Source: JACMQX01 sp040385105
GTDB lineage: Bacteria; Pseudomonadota; Gammaproteobacteria; Burkholderiales; Burkholderiaceae_C
DNA: 64,000 nucleotides
Direction: 5' to 3'
NCBI GenBank assembly: GCA_040385105.1
Contig: JAZKHY010000033.1
Location: forward strand, 32,782-96,781
Shown: piece after piece, positions 33,905 through 42,683 of the stretch
Layout of the letters: each line of letters opens with the position of its first letter
Numbering within the stretch: the first letter of the stretch is position 1
Program-made: the position numbers and the translations under genes
Notes under the pieces: generated by a model
Database searches by the model: none
What the model was told of the DNA's origin: nothing
Seen by the model: the letters and a program-made list of their open reading frames with translations, nothing else

Positions 33905-34729
33905 TCAGTTCCAGATGGGCAGGTTGAGCCACCAGCCCCACCACTCGGGCCAGCCACGCGTCCAGAAGGGTCCGCTGATCACGATGCACACGGCGCTCCA
34001 GAAGCCGGCCGACAGGGCCAGGAACAGGCCCAGGCGGTGGATGCCCAGGGTACCGATGGAGTAGCCGATGGTGTCGCGGAAGAAGGTGTTCTCATGCTCT
34101 GCCGTCTTGACCACCTCGCCCTTGCCGGGGTTCGTGGCCGAGAGGATGAGCGCGCCATGCAGCGACAGCGCAAAGGTCGTCGCAAAAAAGAAGCTCACGG
34201 CCAGCATGTGGGCCGGGTTGTAGTGGAAGTGCAGGTACTGGTAGCCGGTGTTGGACACCCAGTCCAGGTGGCTCATGATGCCGTACGGGAAGCCATGGCC
34301 CCAGGCGCCCATCAGCACCGGCCGGATGACGACCAGCGTCACATAGGCAAAGATGGCCACGCCGAACGCAAACGGTATGTGGTAGCCGATGCCGAGCTTG
34401 CGGCATATCTCCACCTCGCGCAGCGCCCAGGAGACGAAGGCGCCTATCGCGCACACGGTGATGAGCTGCCACAGGCCGCCCTGCATCAGCGGCGCGAACT
34501 TGAGCCCGTAGCTCAGGTCGGGCGGCGCGATGCTGATCTGCCATAGGTTCCAGGTCGGCCCCTGCGAGGCGCCCCAGAGGATCATCAGGATGCCGACGAT
34601 CGAGAAAAAGATGGTGGTGACACCGAAGAAGCCGACATAGAACGGCCCTACCCAGAAGTCGAAGAGATCCCCCCCGACGAGGGTGCCACCGCGCACGCGG
34701 TACTTTCGTTCAAAGCTGAGCATGGCCAT
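33905..34729 (-). CDS. pufL: reaction centre L subunit PufL
   Basis: This 274-residue subunit has five transmembrane helices and pairs with PufM. The N-terminus MAMLSFERKYRVRGGTLVGG is the classical PufL start; GGGGA lies 9 bases upstream of the ATG at 34729. Helix D motif YLHFHYNPAHMLAVSFF contains the special-pair ligand region. It is separated from pufA by 122 bp of structured intercistronic sequence. Confidence 0.97.
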   Translation of the reverse strand: MAMLSFERKYRVRGGTLVGGDLFDFWVGPFYVGFFGVTTIFFSIVGILMILWGASQGPTWNLWQISIAPPDLSYGLKFAPLMQGGLWQLITVCAIGAFVSWALREVEICRKLGIGYHIPFAFGVAIFAYVTLVVIRPVLMGAWGHGFPYGIMSHLDWVSNTGYQYLHFHYNPAHMLAVSFFFATTFALSLHGALILSATNPGKGEVVKTAEHENTFFRDTIGYSIGTLGIHRLGLFLALSAGFWSAVCIVISGPFWTRGWPEWWGWWLNLPIWN

Positions 34730-34753
34730 GATTCTTGTCCCCAAAATTCATTG

Positions 34754-34817
34754 GTTGCCACAATGCGGCAACGCTTTCAAACCTGTCCGGCTGGCAGACG
34801 GGGACAGGCGGCCAGCC
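34754..34817 (-). promoter_or_regulatory. pufA-pufL intercistronic hairpins
   Basis: Several stems can form in the mRNA: GTTGCC/GGCAAC (34754-34759 with 34767-34772), CCTGTCC/GGACAGG (34782-34788 with 34802-34808) and a competing GGCTGGC/GCCAGCC (34789-34795 with 34811-34817). In Rhodobacter, hairpins between pufA and pufL stabilise the upstream pufBA segment so that LH1 is made in excess over reaction centres. The same role is inferred here. Confidence 0.6.
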
Positions 34818-34851
34818 CGTGCCCCATCTGCCATTTGCGGCATGAATGCCG

Positions 34852-35049
34852 TTACTGCTTCGGTGCCGTGGCCGGAGCCGGCATCGACGACATCTGCCCG
34901 GCAACCTTGCCTTTTGCGGGGCCTTCGAGCCAGTTGAAGCGATCCGTGCTCAGCAGGATGAAATGAATCACCAGTGCCAGGGCAAACAGAAAGGTGAACA
35001 GGGCGATCAACGTCCTGCGCGGGTCGAAAAGAGTCCATATGCGCCACAT
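34852..35049 (-). CDS. pufA: light-harvesting complex 1 alpha polypeptide PufA
   Basis: This 65-residue LH1 alpha chain has one transmembrane helix. The N-terminus MWRIWTLFDPRRTL is characteristic, and the bacteriochlorophyll ligand is the His of LALVIHFILLSTDRFNWLEG. The C-terminal tail is Ala/Pro/Lys-rich and extends about 20 residues past the conserved core. GGAGGACAGAAC precedes the ATG. It lies 12 bp after pufB. Confidence 0.96.
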   Translation of the reverse strand: MWRIWTLFDPRRTLIALFTFLFALALVIHFILLSTDRFNWLEGPAKGKVAGQMSSMPAPATAPKQ

Positions 35050-35061
35050 GTTCTGTCCTCC

Positions 35062-35292
35062 TCAGGCGGTGAATGCCACGGCGATGTACGCGGCTGCGAC
35101 ATCCTTGGCATCGTTGATCATGGATGCATACCCACCAGCGCCGGGCAGCCACGGGCGCCATTGCCACGCAAGGAAGTGCGCAACAACCGCGATCACCGTG
35201 AAGATGATGAAGCTGGTGATGAATATGCCGTGAAACTCCTTGGCTTCACTGTCCGTCAATCCGGACAATGAGCCGTCTCTGCTATCAGCCAT
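35062..35292 (-). CDS. pufB: light-harvesting complex 1 beta polypeptide PufB, C-terminally extended
   Basis: This 76-residue LH1 beta chain contains LSGLTDSEAKEFHGIF, then one transmembrane helix ending AVVAHFLAWQWRPWLPG with the bacteriochlorophyll-binding His. About 25 residues (AGGYASMINDAKDVAAAYIA and onward) follow the usual end point near WRPWLPG; most beta chains stop at about 50-55 residues. The ATG at 35292 has AGGAG upstream; the longer frame is leader RNA. Whether the extension is retained or cleaved cannot be told. Confidence 0.94.
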   Translation of the reverse strand: MADSRDGSLSGLTDSEAKEFHGIFITSFIIFTVIAVVAHFLAWQWRPWLPGAGGYASMINDAKDVAAAYIAVAFTA

Positions 35293-35350
35293 AGTGCTTT
35301 CTCCTGAAATGCCTTTCGGCAGTTGCCGCGATCCACCCCCGCGGTGAGGG

Positions 35351-35399
35351 TTGTCGTGGCGGATGCCGCGACATTCCTTGTGCCCGGCCTGGCCGGGCA
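35351..35399 (-). promoter_or_regulatory. bchZ-pufB intercistronic hairpins
   Basis: A perfect 8-bp stem TGCCCGGC-CTG-GCCGGGCA (35381-35399) and a weaker GTCGTGGC/GCCGCGAC stem (35351-35370) lie in the 132-bp gap between bchZ and pufB. There is no T-run, so this is more likely an RNA processing or stability element than a terminator. In Rhodobacter pufQ occupies this place; no pufQ-like frame is seen. Confidence 0.5.
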
Positions 35400-35424
35400 A
35401 TTTCATTGACTCTTGTTGCCTGCG

Positions 35425-36903
35425 TCATGCAACGGCTCCCTGGCGCAGTGCATCGCGCGAGCGGGCCACGCGCTCTGCCGTCACGCGCTCCTCGCCAGCG
35501 CTGCGTGCGTCGCGCTCGACGCGGTCGCGCAGGCGCTTGGCCGCCGAGATCTGTACCAGCACCGGCTCGGTCCGCACGAACTCGTCAAGCAGCTGGTGCG
35601 CGTCGTCATCCCAGGGCCGGGTCTGCAACTCGGCCAGGCGCACCGGCGTCGGGTCCACCCGGTCCAGGTCGGTGCCCAGCGGCAGGATGTGGAACAGCGC
35701 ATCAAACAGCGCGTTGCAGAATTCCTGGATGATGTAGGTCGCGCCCGCATAGCCCATGAACGGCGTACCGGTGTGGCGGCGAATGATCGGCAGCGGGAAC
35801 GAGGCCGGAATGAAGGTCGTCTTCATCATGCCGCCACCGCCGCATTCGGCGAGGTAGATGCGCTCGTTGTAGCTGCCGTACATCACCAGCGGCGTCTTCT
35901 CATGGGTGAGGCGGCGCACTTCGTCGTTGTCGGTCTTGGCGCCGGCGCGGCGTGCGATGGCAAAGTTGCAAGGCAGGCCCATCTCGTCTTCAAGGAAATG
36001 GCGGATGCCGCGGGTGTAGGTTTCATTGGCCACCACCGCAAAGCTGGCCGTGCCGAAGAAGTCCTGGGTCACCGAGCGCCACAGATCCCAGATGGGCTTG
36101 ATCGTGGTGTGCTTCTCGCGCTCGATGAACGGCTCCGGGTCCAGCCCCAGCAGCGCGCCCAGGCTGCGCAGGAACTTGGTGGTGCTGTGCAGGCCGATCG
36201 GCGCCTGCAGGTAGGGCCGCTCCAGCGCCTCGCAGAGCATGCGGCCGAACTCGCGGTACATGCAAATGTTCACATCAGCCTCGACCAGGCGCGACACATC
36301 GGCCAGGTGGCTGCCCAGCGGGAAGACCATGTTGATCTCGGCGCCAATGCCCTGCACCAGGCGGCGGATCTCGGCCAGGTCGCTCGGGCAGTTGAAGGTG
36401 CCGTAGCTCGGGCCGATGATGTTCACGCGCGGGCGCTCGCCGGCGGGCCGCTCGGCAAACGGCTTGCGTGCCGGCACTTTCTTCAGGCCGTATTCGGACC
36501 AGAGCCAGAACATGGCGCGGTTGGCGCACTGCCACTGGTCTTCGTCAATCGTGCGGGGCAGGAAGCGCTGCAGATTGGTGCCCTCGGGCGTCACGCCGCC
36601 ACCGATCATTTCCGCGATGGAACCGGTGACGACGACAGACGGGAGGTCCGGGTCCAGCGCGGCATGGGCACGGCGCATCGAGCCCTCGGTACCTTCACGG
36701 CCCAGCTGTTCTTCGGCCAGGCCGGTGACGACGATCGGCAGCTCATGCGGCGGCAGCGCGTCGGTGTAATGCAGCACCGAGGTGACCGGCAGGTTCTCGC
36801 AGCCCACCGGGCCGTCAATGACAACCTGCAGGCCCTTGATGGCGGTGAACACATACACCGCCCCCCAGTAGCCTCCTGCGCGATCGTGGTCGAGGACTAG
36901 CAT
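35425..36903 (-). CDS. bchZ: chlorophyllide a reductase subunit BchZ
   Basis: This 492-residue subunit forms, with BchY, the nitrogenase-like catalytic part of chlorophyllide a oxidoreductase, which reduces ring B to give the bacteriochlorin. Conserved segments include GPVGCENLPVTSVLHYTDAL, with a cluster Cys, and IIGPSYGTFNCPSDLAEI. The C-terminal region ends in a small charged domain (LVQISAAKRLRDRVERDARS). The ATG immediately follows the bchY stop with no gap. Confidence 0.95.
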   Translation of the reverse strand: MLVLDHDRAGGYWGAVYVFTAIKGLQVVIDGPVGCENLPVTSVLHYTDALPPHELPIVVTGLAEEQLGREGTEGSMRRAHAALDPDLPSVVVTGSIAEMIGGGVTPEGTNLQRFLPRTIDEDQWQCANRAMFWLWSEYGLKKVPARKPFAERPAGERPRVNIIGPSYGTFNCPSDLAEIRRLVQGIGAEINMVFPLGSHLADVSRLVEADVNICMYREFGRMLCEALERPYLQAPIGLHSTTKFLRSLGALLGLDPEPFIEREKHTTIKPIWDLWRSVTQDFFGTASFAVVANETYTRGIRHFLEDEMGLPCNFAIARRAGAKTDNDEVRRLTHEKTPLVMYGSYNERIYLAECGGGGMMKTTFIPASFPLPIIRRHTGTPFMGYAGATYIIQEFCNALFDALFHILPLGTDLDRVDPTPVRLAELQTRPWDDDAHQLLDEFVRTEPVLVQISAAKRLRDRVERDARSAGEERVTAERVARSRDALRQGAVA

Positions 36904-38484
36904 CTAGATCATCTCCTCGGCCTTGCGCTTCTTGAGCATCTTCTGAACTTGCCTGCGCGTGTCAGCCTTGAAGTCAGGGCGGTCTTGCGGAACGCCGTTG
37001 GCAGGCTCCCACACGCCCGCGCTGTGGCCCGTGCCAGCGTCACCGAAGAAGTCCTTCATCGCCTCAAACCGCGCCTTGTTGCCGATGGCAGCATTGATGA
37101 CGGTGGCCAGCGAGCCGGCACCAGCCGGGCCCATCAGCGGCCTCGCTGAGATCAGGTTGGTGAAGTAAAGCGAAGGGACGGTCAGCTCCTTGGCGGCCTG
37201 CACGATGGGCGTTGTGCCAATGGCCAGGTCAGGCTTCCATTCGTGCATCGCGGCCAGGTCCTGCTCCAGCGACGCGCGGAACTGCACATGCACGCCCTTT
37301 GACTCCAGCCACTGCTTGTCGGCTTCGTTCCAGGGTGTGCGCGGGCAGGCGGTGCCGACGTAACGCAGGTCTGCGCCACTTTCCACCAGCAGGCGGCCGA
37401 CCAGCAACTCGGAGCCTTCATAGCCGCTCAGCGTGATGCGGCCCTTGATCGGCATTTTCGAGAGCGCGCCCTTGATGGCAGGCAACATGAAATTCTTGAC
37501 GGCGTCGATCTGCGCCTGCGGCACGTTGGCCGACTGGCCGATGGCCTGGAGCCAGGCTTCGGTGCCGTCATGGCCCACCGGTGCGGAGCCGACGACGGTG
37601 CGGCCTGCCGCTTCAAACTCGCGAACGCTCGCAGTGTAGAACGGGTGAATCGCCGCCACAGCCGCGCAGTCCAGCGCCGTATACAGCTCGCGCCATTCGC
37701 GCGTGGGCACCACAGGGCCGGCAGCCAGGCCCATCGGCTCGAGCATGCGACCGATGATGACCGGGTCGGCCGGGAACATCTCGCCCAGCAGCGTGATCGT
37801 CGGCTTGTCCGACTTGCCGTTGCGCGGTGCCTGCACCGGGCCGGCCAGCGCTTCGGTGCGGGCGTACTTCAGCATCGCGCCGGCCAGCACGTCCTTGGCC
37901 TCGGCATGGGTCGGCACACCGAAGCCCGGCACGTCAATTCCGATGATGCGCACGCCGTTGATGTCTTTCGGCAGGATCTGCAGCGGCACACCGCTGGCCG
38001 TCGGCACACACAGGTTGATGATGACGATGGCATCCAGCAGCGCCGGGTCGGCCTGCTTGTGCACCGCCTCGCGGATGTCCTCGAACAGCTTGCCGGTGAC
38101 GAGCGACTCGGAGTTGAACGGCACATAGCCGACACTGCGGCGCGCACCATAGAAATGCGAGGTGAAGGTCAGGCCATAGACGCAGCAGGCCGAGCCCGAC
38201 AGGATGGTGGCTGTGCGGCGCATCCGCAAGCCGACGCGCAGCGAGCCGAATGCAGGGCACATGCTCTGCGGCTGGTCATGCGGTCCGGCTGCGGGGTCCT
38301 TTGGATAGTCTTTGGCGTACTGGTCGAGCACGTCTGACTTGCCGGCCGACCGTGCGGCCGCCAGCATCGCCTCGCCGCCCGAATGGCAGCCCATGCCGTC
38401 ACCTTCCAGCGTCGTGGTGGGCACACCGGGCGCAACCGCCTGGCTGGCCTGTGCCACGGGGATGATCGGGATGGTCTTGCTCAT
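36904..38484 (-). CDS. bchY: chlorophyllide a reductase subunit BchY
   Basis: This 526-residue partner of BchZ shows cluster Cys in SMCPAFGSLRVGLRM, GSACCVYGLTF and INLCVPTASG. The ATG at 38484 (MSKTIPIIPVAQ) was preferred to a longer frame that overlaps bchX. bchX ends 5 bp upstream and bchZ starts directly after the stop, so the three subunit genes form a tight translational unit. Confidence 0.95.
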   Translation of the reverse strand: MSKTIPIIPVAQASQAVAPGVPTTTLEGDGMGCHSGGEAMLAAARSAGKSDVLDQYAKDYPKDPAAGPHDQPQSMCPAFGSLRVGLRMRRTATILSGSACCVYGLTFTSHFYGARRSVGYVPFNSESLVTGKLFEDIREAVHKQADPALLDAIVIINLCVPTASGVPLQILPKDINGVRIIGIDVPGFGVPTHAEAKDVLAGAMLKYARTEALAGPVQAPRNGKSDKPTITLLGEMFPADPVIIGRMLEPMGLAAGPVVPTREWRELYTALDCAAVAAIHPFYTASVREFEAAGRTVVGSAPVGHDGTEAWLQAIGQSANVPQAQIDAVKNFMLPAIKGALSKMPIKGRITLSGYEGSELLVGRLLVESGADLRYVGTACPRTPWNEADKQWLESKGVHVQFRASLEQDLAAMHEWKPDLAIGTTPIVQAAKELTVPSLYFTNLISARPLMGPAGAGSLATVINAAIGNKARFEAMKDFFGDAGTGHSAGVWEPANGVPQDRPDFKADTRRQVQKMLKKRKAEEMI

Positions 38485-38489
38485 TGCGT

Positions 38490-39506
38490 TCAGACCTCGT
38501 CGTAGACAACTTCGAGCGTCTCGCGCACGATCTCGGTCTTGCCGCACATGTCGAACTGCGTTGCCGGCTCCAGCACCACATCGCGGCCCACGGATGCGGC
38601 GGAGAACAGGCCCAGCAGCTGGTCCTGCGTCATCGGCTTCGGCCGCACCGGCAGGGAGGTATGGACATTGGCTGCAAGTTCCTCAAACATCGGGCCCCAC
38701 TGCGTGCCGGGCCTGCCGATGATTTCGTAGCTGGCGCTCTTGCGGCGGATGTCTTCATTCGCCGGGATCGTCGAGAGCACCGGTATGCCGACCTTGTCCG
38801 CAAAGGCGGCGGCCTCGCCGGTGCCGTCGTCGCGATTGATGACCATGCCCGCCACGCCGACATTGCCGCCGAGCTTGCGGAAGTACTCCACAGCACTGCA
38901 GACGTTGTTGGCCACATAGAGCGACTGCAGGTCATTGCTGGCCACGACGATCACCTTCTGGCACATGTCGCGCGCAATAGGCAGGCCGAAGCCGCCGCAG
39001 ACCACGTCGCCCAGGAAGTCGAGCAGCACGTAGTCAAAGCCCCACTCATGGAAGCCGAGTTTTTCAAGCAGCTCGAAGCCGTGGATGATGCCGCGCCCGC
39101 CGCAGCCGCGGCCGACTTCAGGGCCGCCCAGCTCCATGGCATAGACGCCGTCGCGCTTGAAGCAGACGTCGCCGATCTGCACGGCTTCGCCGGCCAGCTT
39201 TTTCCTGGACGAGGTTTCAATGATGGTCGGGCAGGCACGGCCGCCGAACAGCAGGCTGGTGGTGTCGCTCTTGGGGTCGCAGCCGATCAGCAGCACCTTC
39301 TTGCCCTGCTGGGCCATCATGTAGCTGAGGTTGGCCAGGGTGAAGCTCTTGCCGATGCCGCCCTTGCCGTAGATCGCAATGATCTGCGTCTCCTTGGTCA
39401 CCGGGCCGGTGGCCACGGGCGAGGGTTCGATGGCAGCCTCGGCGCGGAGCTGCTCCTTCATCATGAACTTGATGGGCGCGGTGGCCGGTATCGTGCTGGA
39501 ACTCAT
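38490..39506 (-). CDS. bchX: chlorophyllide a reductase iron-sulfur ATPase BchX
   Basis: This 338-residue NifH-like ATPase donates electrons to BchYZ. The P-loop GKGGIGKS is at residues 47-54, and cluster Cys lie in GRGCGGRGIIHG and GDVVCGGFGLP. The start MSSSTIPATAP at 39506 overlaps the bchC stop (ATGA); an upstream extension into bchC is spurious. The N-terminus is longer than in BchL, as is usual for BchX. Confidence 0.96.
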   Translation of the reverse strand: MSSSTIPATAPIKFMMKEQLRAEAAIEPSPVATGPVTKETQIIAIYGKGGIGKSFTLANLSYMMAQQGKKVLLIGCDPKSDTTSLLFGGRACPTIIETSSRKKLAGEAVQIGDVCFKRDGVYAMELGGPEVGRGCGGRGIIHGFELLEKLGFHEWGFDYVLLDFLGDVVCGGFGLPIARDMCQKVIVVASNDLQSLYVANNVCSAVEYFRKLGGNVGVAGMVINRDDGTGEAAAFADKVGIPVLSTIPANEDIRRKSASYEIIGRPGTQWGPMFEELAANVHTSLPVRPKPMTQDQLLGLFSAASVGRDVVLEPATQFDMCGKTEIVRETLEVVYDEV

Positions 39507-40441
39507 GAGCAGGCTCTCCAATCGAGGATCATCTTCAGGCAGGCAGGATCGCCAAAGGCAGTTCTGTAGGCAGCGTCGGCCTGGGTGGCCTCGCTGCGGT
39601 GGGTGATGAGGCCGTCCAGCGACAGCCGGCCGGACTCGGCCAGGTCCCTGACGGCGGCCAGGTCCTGCGGCTGCCACTGCGCCGCCACGCGGATGCGGGC
39701 CTCGCGCATGAAGGCGGGCGGGAATACAAAGGACAGCGGCTCGTCATAAAAGCCGGCCAGCACGACTTCACCGCCGGGTGCAAGGCGGCCGATCAGGGTG
39801 TCGAGCAGCTTGCCGTCGCCGCTCACGTCACAGATACAGCGGTAGTTGCGCCGGGTGTCGGTGGACGGATCGATGACTTCATAGCCTTCTGCACCTTCGC
39901 GGCGTGCGGCATTGGTCTCCCACACCACCGGCGCTGCGCCGGCAACAACGGCCAGGCGCGCGATCATGCGGCCGAGAACGCCGTGGCCGATGATGAGGTC
40001 CGGCTGTTGTGTACCCGCGCCCGATGTCGCGTGGTACGCCGTGGCGGCGAGTGCCAGCAACACGCCACGCTCGGCGAGCTGGCTGTCGATCTGCAGCGCA
40101 CGCGCGCCGGGTACGACGAGCCTTGCCGCTGCACCGCCGAACAGGCCGCGCACCGGGCCGAAGCAGCTGGAGCCCGGCACAAAGACGGTGTCGCCTGAAC
40201 GCCGGCCCGAGTTCGGCCCGGCCACCACGATCTCACCCACGGATTCATAGCCCGGCACCAGCGGATAGCCCATGCCCGGGAACGCGGGCATGCGACCTGA
40301 CCAGAGGAGCTTTTCCGTGCCGGTGCTGATGCCGCTCCAGCTGATGTCGACGACCACATCGTCGTCAGTGGGCGTGGACAGGTCGAGCTGGCTGAGCACA
40401 AGGTGCTCAGGACGTTCCAGCACGACGGCCATGGCTTTCAT
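39503..40441 (-). CDS. bchC: bacteriochlorophyllide dehydrogenase BchC
   Basis: This 312-residue enzyme of the medium-chain dehydrogenase family oxidises the 3-hydroxyethyl group of the bacteriochlorin to acetyl. Visible hallmarks are WSGISTGTEKLLWSG, GYPLVPGYESVGEIV and the cofactor-binding LIIGHGVLGRMIARLAVV. A dedicated promoter with PpsR sites lies directly upstream, so bchCXYZ-puf can be transcribed both from here and from crtEF read-through. Confidence 0.94.
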   Translation of the reverse strand: MKAMAVVLERPEHLVLSQLDLSTPTDDDVVVDISWSGISTGTEKLLWSGRMPAFPGMGYPLVPGYESVGEIVVAGPNSGRRSGDTVFVPGSSCFGPVRGLFGGAAARLVVPGARALQIDSQLAERGVLLALAATAYHATSGAGTQQPDLIIGHGVLGRMIARLAVVAGAAPVVWETNAARREGAEGYEVIDPSTDTRRNYRCICDVSGDGKLLDTLIGRLAPGGEVVLAGFYDEPLSFVFPPAFMREARIRVAAQWQPQDLAAVRDLAESGRLSLDGLITHRSEATQADAAYRTAFGDPACLKMILDWRACS

Positions 40442-40497
40442 GTGTGGGCCTCGGTGTCGAACCTGTCAACGGAGCTTGTCGTGGGACTTGGCATATG

Positions 40498-40541
40498 TGT
40501 CATATTAAAGTGACTCTTTGGAATGTCAATTAATATTTACA
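40498..40541 (-). promoter_or_regulatory. bchC promoter with two PpsR sites
   Basis: A consensus site TGT-N12-ACA is at 40524-40541 and a one-base variant TGT-N12-ACT at 40498-40515. On the - strand, TTGACA (40529-40524), a 16-bp spacer and TAATAT (40507-40502) form a good sigma70 promoter. One operator covers the -35, the other the -10, an arrangement suited to cooperative repression as in Rhodobacter bchC. The upstream site overlaps the crtF stop codon. Confidence 0.85.
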
Positions 40542-41697
40542 CTTGGTCTTGCAAGGCCATCTGACACCCCGCCGTGGCCACCAGGATGCTGGTCTGCAGC
40601 GGCATCCGCGTCGGGACCCGGCGTACACCGGTAAACCCCGCCTGTTCCAGCAGTTCGGTCAGCCGGGCCTCGGTGCGCGGCTGGCCGCGGCCCATGGCCA
40701 GCAGGTAGATGCCGAAGTAGGCGTCGCCCATCGGCTCGGCGCCCGAAGTGCCGGCCATCGGCTCGGCCAGCAGCAGCGTGCCGCCGGGCAACAGGGCGCT
40801 GTGCACCGCCCGGAGCAAGGTGAGGACGCCGGCGTCGTCATGGTCATGGACCACCCTCACCAGGGTGGCAATGTCGGCACCCTGCGGCAATGCGTCCCTG
40901 AAGAAGTCGCCGCCCGTGGCGCTGGCACGGTGGCCCAACCCCGCATCAACCATCCGTTGCCGTCCGCGCTGCGCGACGGCGGGCAGGTCGAACAGCATGA
41001 GCTTGAGGCCGGGCGCGCGGGCAGCGGCCTGCATCAGGAAGGTGGCTTCGCCGCCGCCAATGTCCAGCAGGCAGTGGTGCCGGGCCATCGGCCATGCGTC
41101 GAGGATCTCGCCGGCCACCAGCGGCTGCGACGCCGACATCAGGGCCGAATAGCCTGCGACCTGCCCGTCCAGCAGGCCCTGCTGCGCCTGCCCTGCTTCG
41201 GTATTGAGGGCGTAGGGCCAGTAAGCGGCCAGCCGCGCCGGGCCGGCTTCACCCCGCAGCAGCGCCACCGGGTCGGCCAGGTCGGCATAGAGCGCGGTAT
41301 GGTGCTCCACCATCGCGGCCAGCGCCGCGTTGCCCACCATCGGTGCGCCGAGTACGCCCAGGCCATAGCGGCCCTGGCTGCGCAGCTCGACCAGGCGCAG
41401 CGAGGCCGCAGCCGACAGCAGCCTCTGTGCGCCTGCCGTGGGCAGGCCGAGGCGCTGCGCCAGCGCATCGGCGGTTTGCGGGCCTTCGGAAAGGATGTCG
41501 AACAGCCTGAGCCGCACGCAGGCCAGCAGCACCTGTGAATAGACAAAGCCGGCCACCAGGTCAAACAGCTCGCGGGCCCGCCGCTGCGCAATCGGCCGCG
41601 TGAGCGCAAAAGAGGAGGCCCGGCGCTGGAACAGGCTGCTGGAAAGCAGCCTGTTGCGCCAGCCAAACCAGCGGTCAGGCCAGGTGAGGCTGGGCAC
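40537..41697 (-). CDS. crtF: carotenoid O-methyltransferase CrtF
   Basis: This 386-residue SAM-dependent enzyme methylates the C1-hydroxyl of hydroxylated carotenoids (demethylspheroidene type). The SAM-binding motif HCLLDIGGGEATFLMQAA and the conserved RVVHDHDD are present, as is FVYSQVLLACVRLRLFDIL near the N-terminus. The start is a GTG that overlaps the crtE 3' end by 23 bp. It precedes bchC in the classical crtEF-bchCXYZ-puf superoperon. Confidence 0.93.
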   Translation of the reverse strand: MPSLTWPDRWFGWRNRLLSSSLFQRRASSFALTRPIAQRRARELFDLVAGFVYSQVLLACVRLRLFDILSEGPQTADALAQRLGLPTAGAQRLLSAAASLRLVELRSQGRYGLGVLGAPMVGNAALAAMVEHHTALYADLADPVALLRGEAGPARLAAYWPYALNTEAGQAQQGLLDGQVAGYSALMSASQPLVAGEILDAWPMARHHCLLDIGGGEATFLMQAAARAPGLKLMLFDLPAVAQRGRQRMVDAGLGHRASATGGDFFRDALPQGADIATLVRVVHDHDDAGVLTLLRAVHSALLPGGTLLLAEPMAGTSGAEPMGDAYFGIYLLAMGRGQPRTEARLTELLEQAGFTGVRRVPTRMPLQTSILVATAGCQMALQDQV

Positions 41698-42580
41698 TGG
41701 CTACTTGCCTGGCCAGGATGGCGTCGGTCATCGCCACCGGCACCAGGCGCTCGGACTCGGCATGCACCAGCGCGCGCAGCTGCGCTGCACCGGGGCATTC
41801 GGGAATCGACGCGGCCGCATTGGCGATCAGCTGCTGGAAGTAGGCAACCGCGCCTTCCAGGCCCAGGTCGCGCGCGGCACTGGGCCGCCCCAGGGCGGCA
41901 TCCTGGCCGGCGGGTTTGCCCAGCAGTTGCGAGTCGGCCACCACATCACGGATGTCGTCGGCCACCTGGTAGGCCTCGCCCAGCCACTCGCCCAGGCCGC
42001 GCCACGGCACCGGGTCGGCGCCGGCCGCCTGCGCACCGGCGGCCGTGGCCGCCACAAACAGCGCGCCGGTCTTGGCCCGCTGGTAATCTGACAGCGCAAC
42101 CCGCGATTCCGACTCCCAGGCCTGGCCGGCCACAATGCCGAACGGCATGCCGACACCGGCGCAGATGGTCCCCAGCACGCCGGCCAGGCGCCGTGGCGAC
42201 TGGCCCGCCGCAGCAGCAACCGTCTGGAAGGCCAGCACAATCAGCGCATCACCGGCCAGCACCGCCAGCGGCTGGCCAAAGGCCCAGTGCACCGAGGCGC
42301 GGCCGCGCCGCACCGGCGCGTCGTCAAAACAGGGCAGGTCGTCATGCACCAGCGACGCACAGTGCAGCAGCTCGATGGCCACCGCCGCAGCGTCCGACAG
42401 CACCGGGTCATCGTCGCCACAGGCATGGGCCACCGCCAGGCACAGCTGGGGCCGGATGCGCGCACCCCCGGGGAAGACGGCGTGGCGGATGGCGCCGGCC
42501 AGCTTCGGGGGGCAGCCCGGGTCTTCGCCCGCTGCGACAGCGGCCGCAAGGGATTGCTCAATGCGTGTAATGGCTTTCAT
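41675..42580 (-). CDS. crtE: geranylgeranyl diphosphate synthase CrtE
   Basis: This 301-residue prenyltransferase makes geranylgeranyl diphosphate, shared by carotenoids and the bacteriochlorophyll tail. The first Asp-rich motif DDLPCFDD is at residues 80-87, and the second appears as YQVADDIRD. It is the first gene of the - strand superoperon, with a promoter carrying two PpsR-type sites directly upstream, shared with the divergent crtD. Confidence 0.95.
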   Translation of the reverse strand: MKAITRIEQSLAAAVAAGEDPGCPPKLAGAIRHAVFPGGARIRPQLCLAVAHACGDDDPVLSDAAAVAIELLHCASLVHDDLPCFDDAPVRRGRASVHWAFGQPLAVLAGDALIVLAFQTVAAAAGQSPRRLAGVLGTICAGVGMPFGIVAGQAWESESRVALSDYQRAKTGALFVAATAAGAQAAGADPVPWRGLGEWLGEAYQVADDIRDVVADSQLLGKPAGQDAALGRPSAARDLGLEGAVAYFQQLIANAAASIPECPGAAQLRALVHAESERLVPVAMTDAILARQVASAQPHLA

Positions 42581-42594
42581 GCGGGCTTTCGTTG

Positions 42595-42638
42595 TGTAAA
42601 TTTAACTTGTCACGTATATGTGTCAGTTAATATAGACA
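42595..42638. promoter_or_regulatory. crtE/crtD divergent promoters with PpsR sites
   Basis: A consensus TGT-N12-ACA site is at 42621-42638, with a one-base variant TGT-N12-TCA at 42595-42612. Toward crtE, CTGACA, a 16-bp spacer and TAAATT are visible on the - strand. Toward crtD, TTGTCA (42607-42612), an 18-bp spacer and TATAGA (42631-42636) are visible. The operators cover promoter elements in both directions, so both operons should be repressed together. Confidence 0.82.
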
Positions 42639-42683
42639 CATGAAATCCAGCCGTCAACCGTGCTTTACACAAGGTCTGATGTA

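Noticed and set aside
32910..34064. Long open frame antisense to pufM and pufL
   Set aside because: Composition (His/Gln/Arg-rich) is that of a GC-rich shadow frame; the opposite strand encodes conserved reaction-centre subunits.
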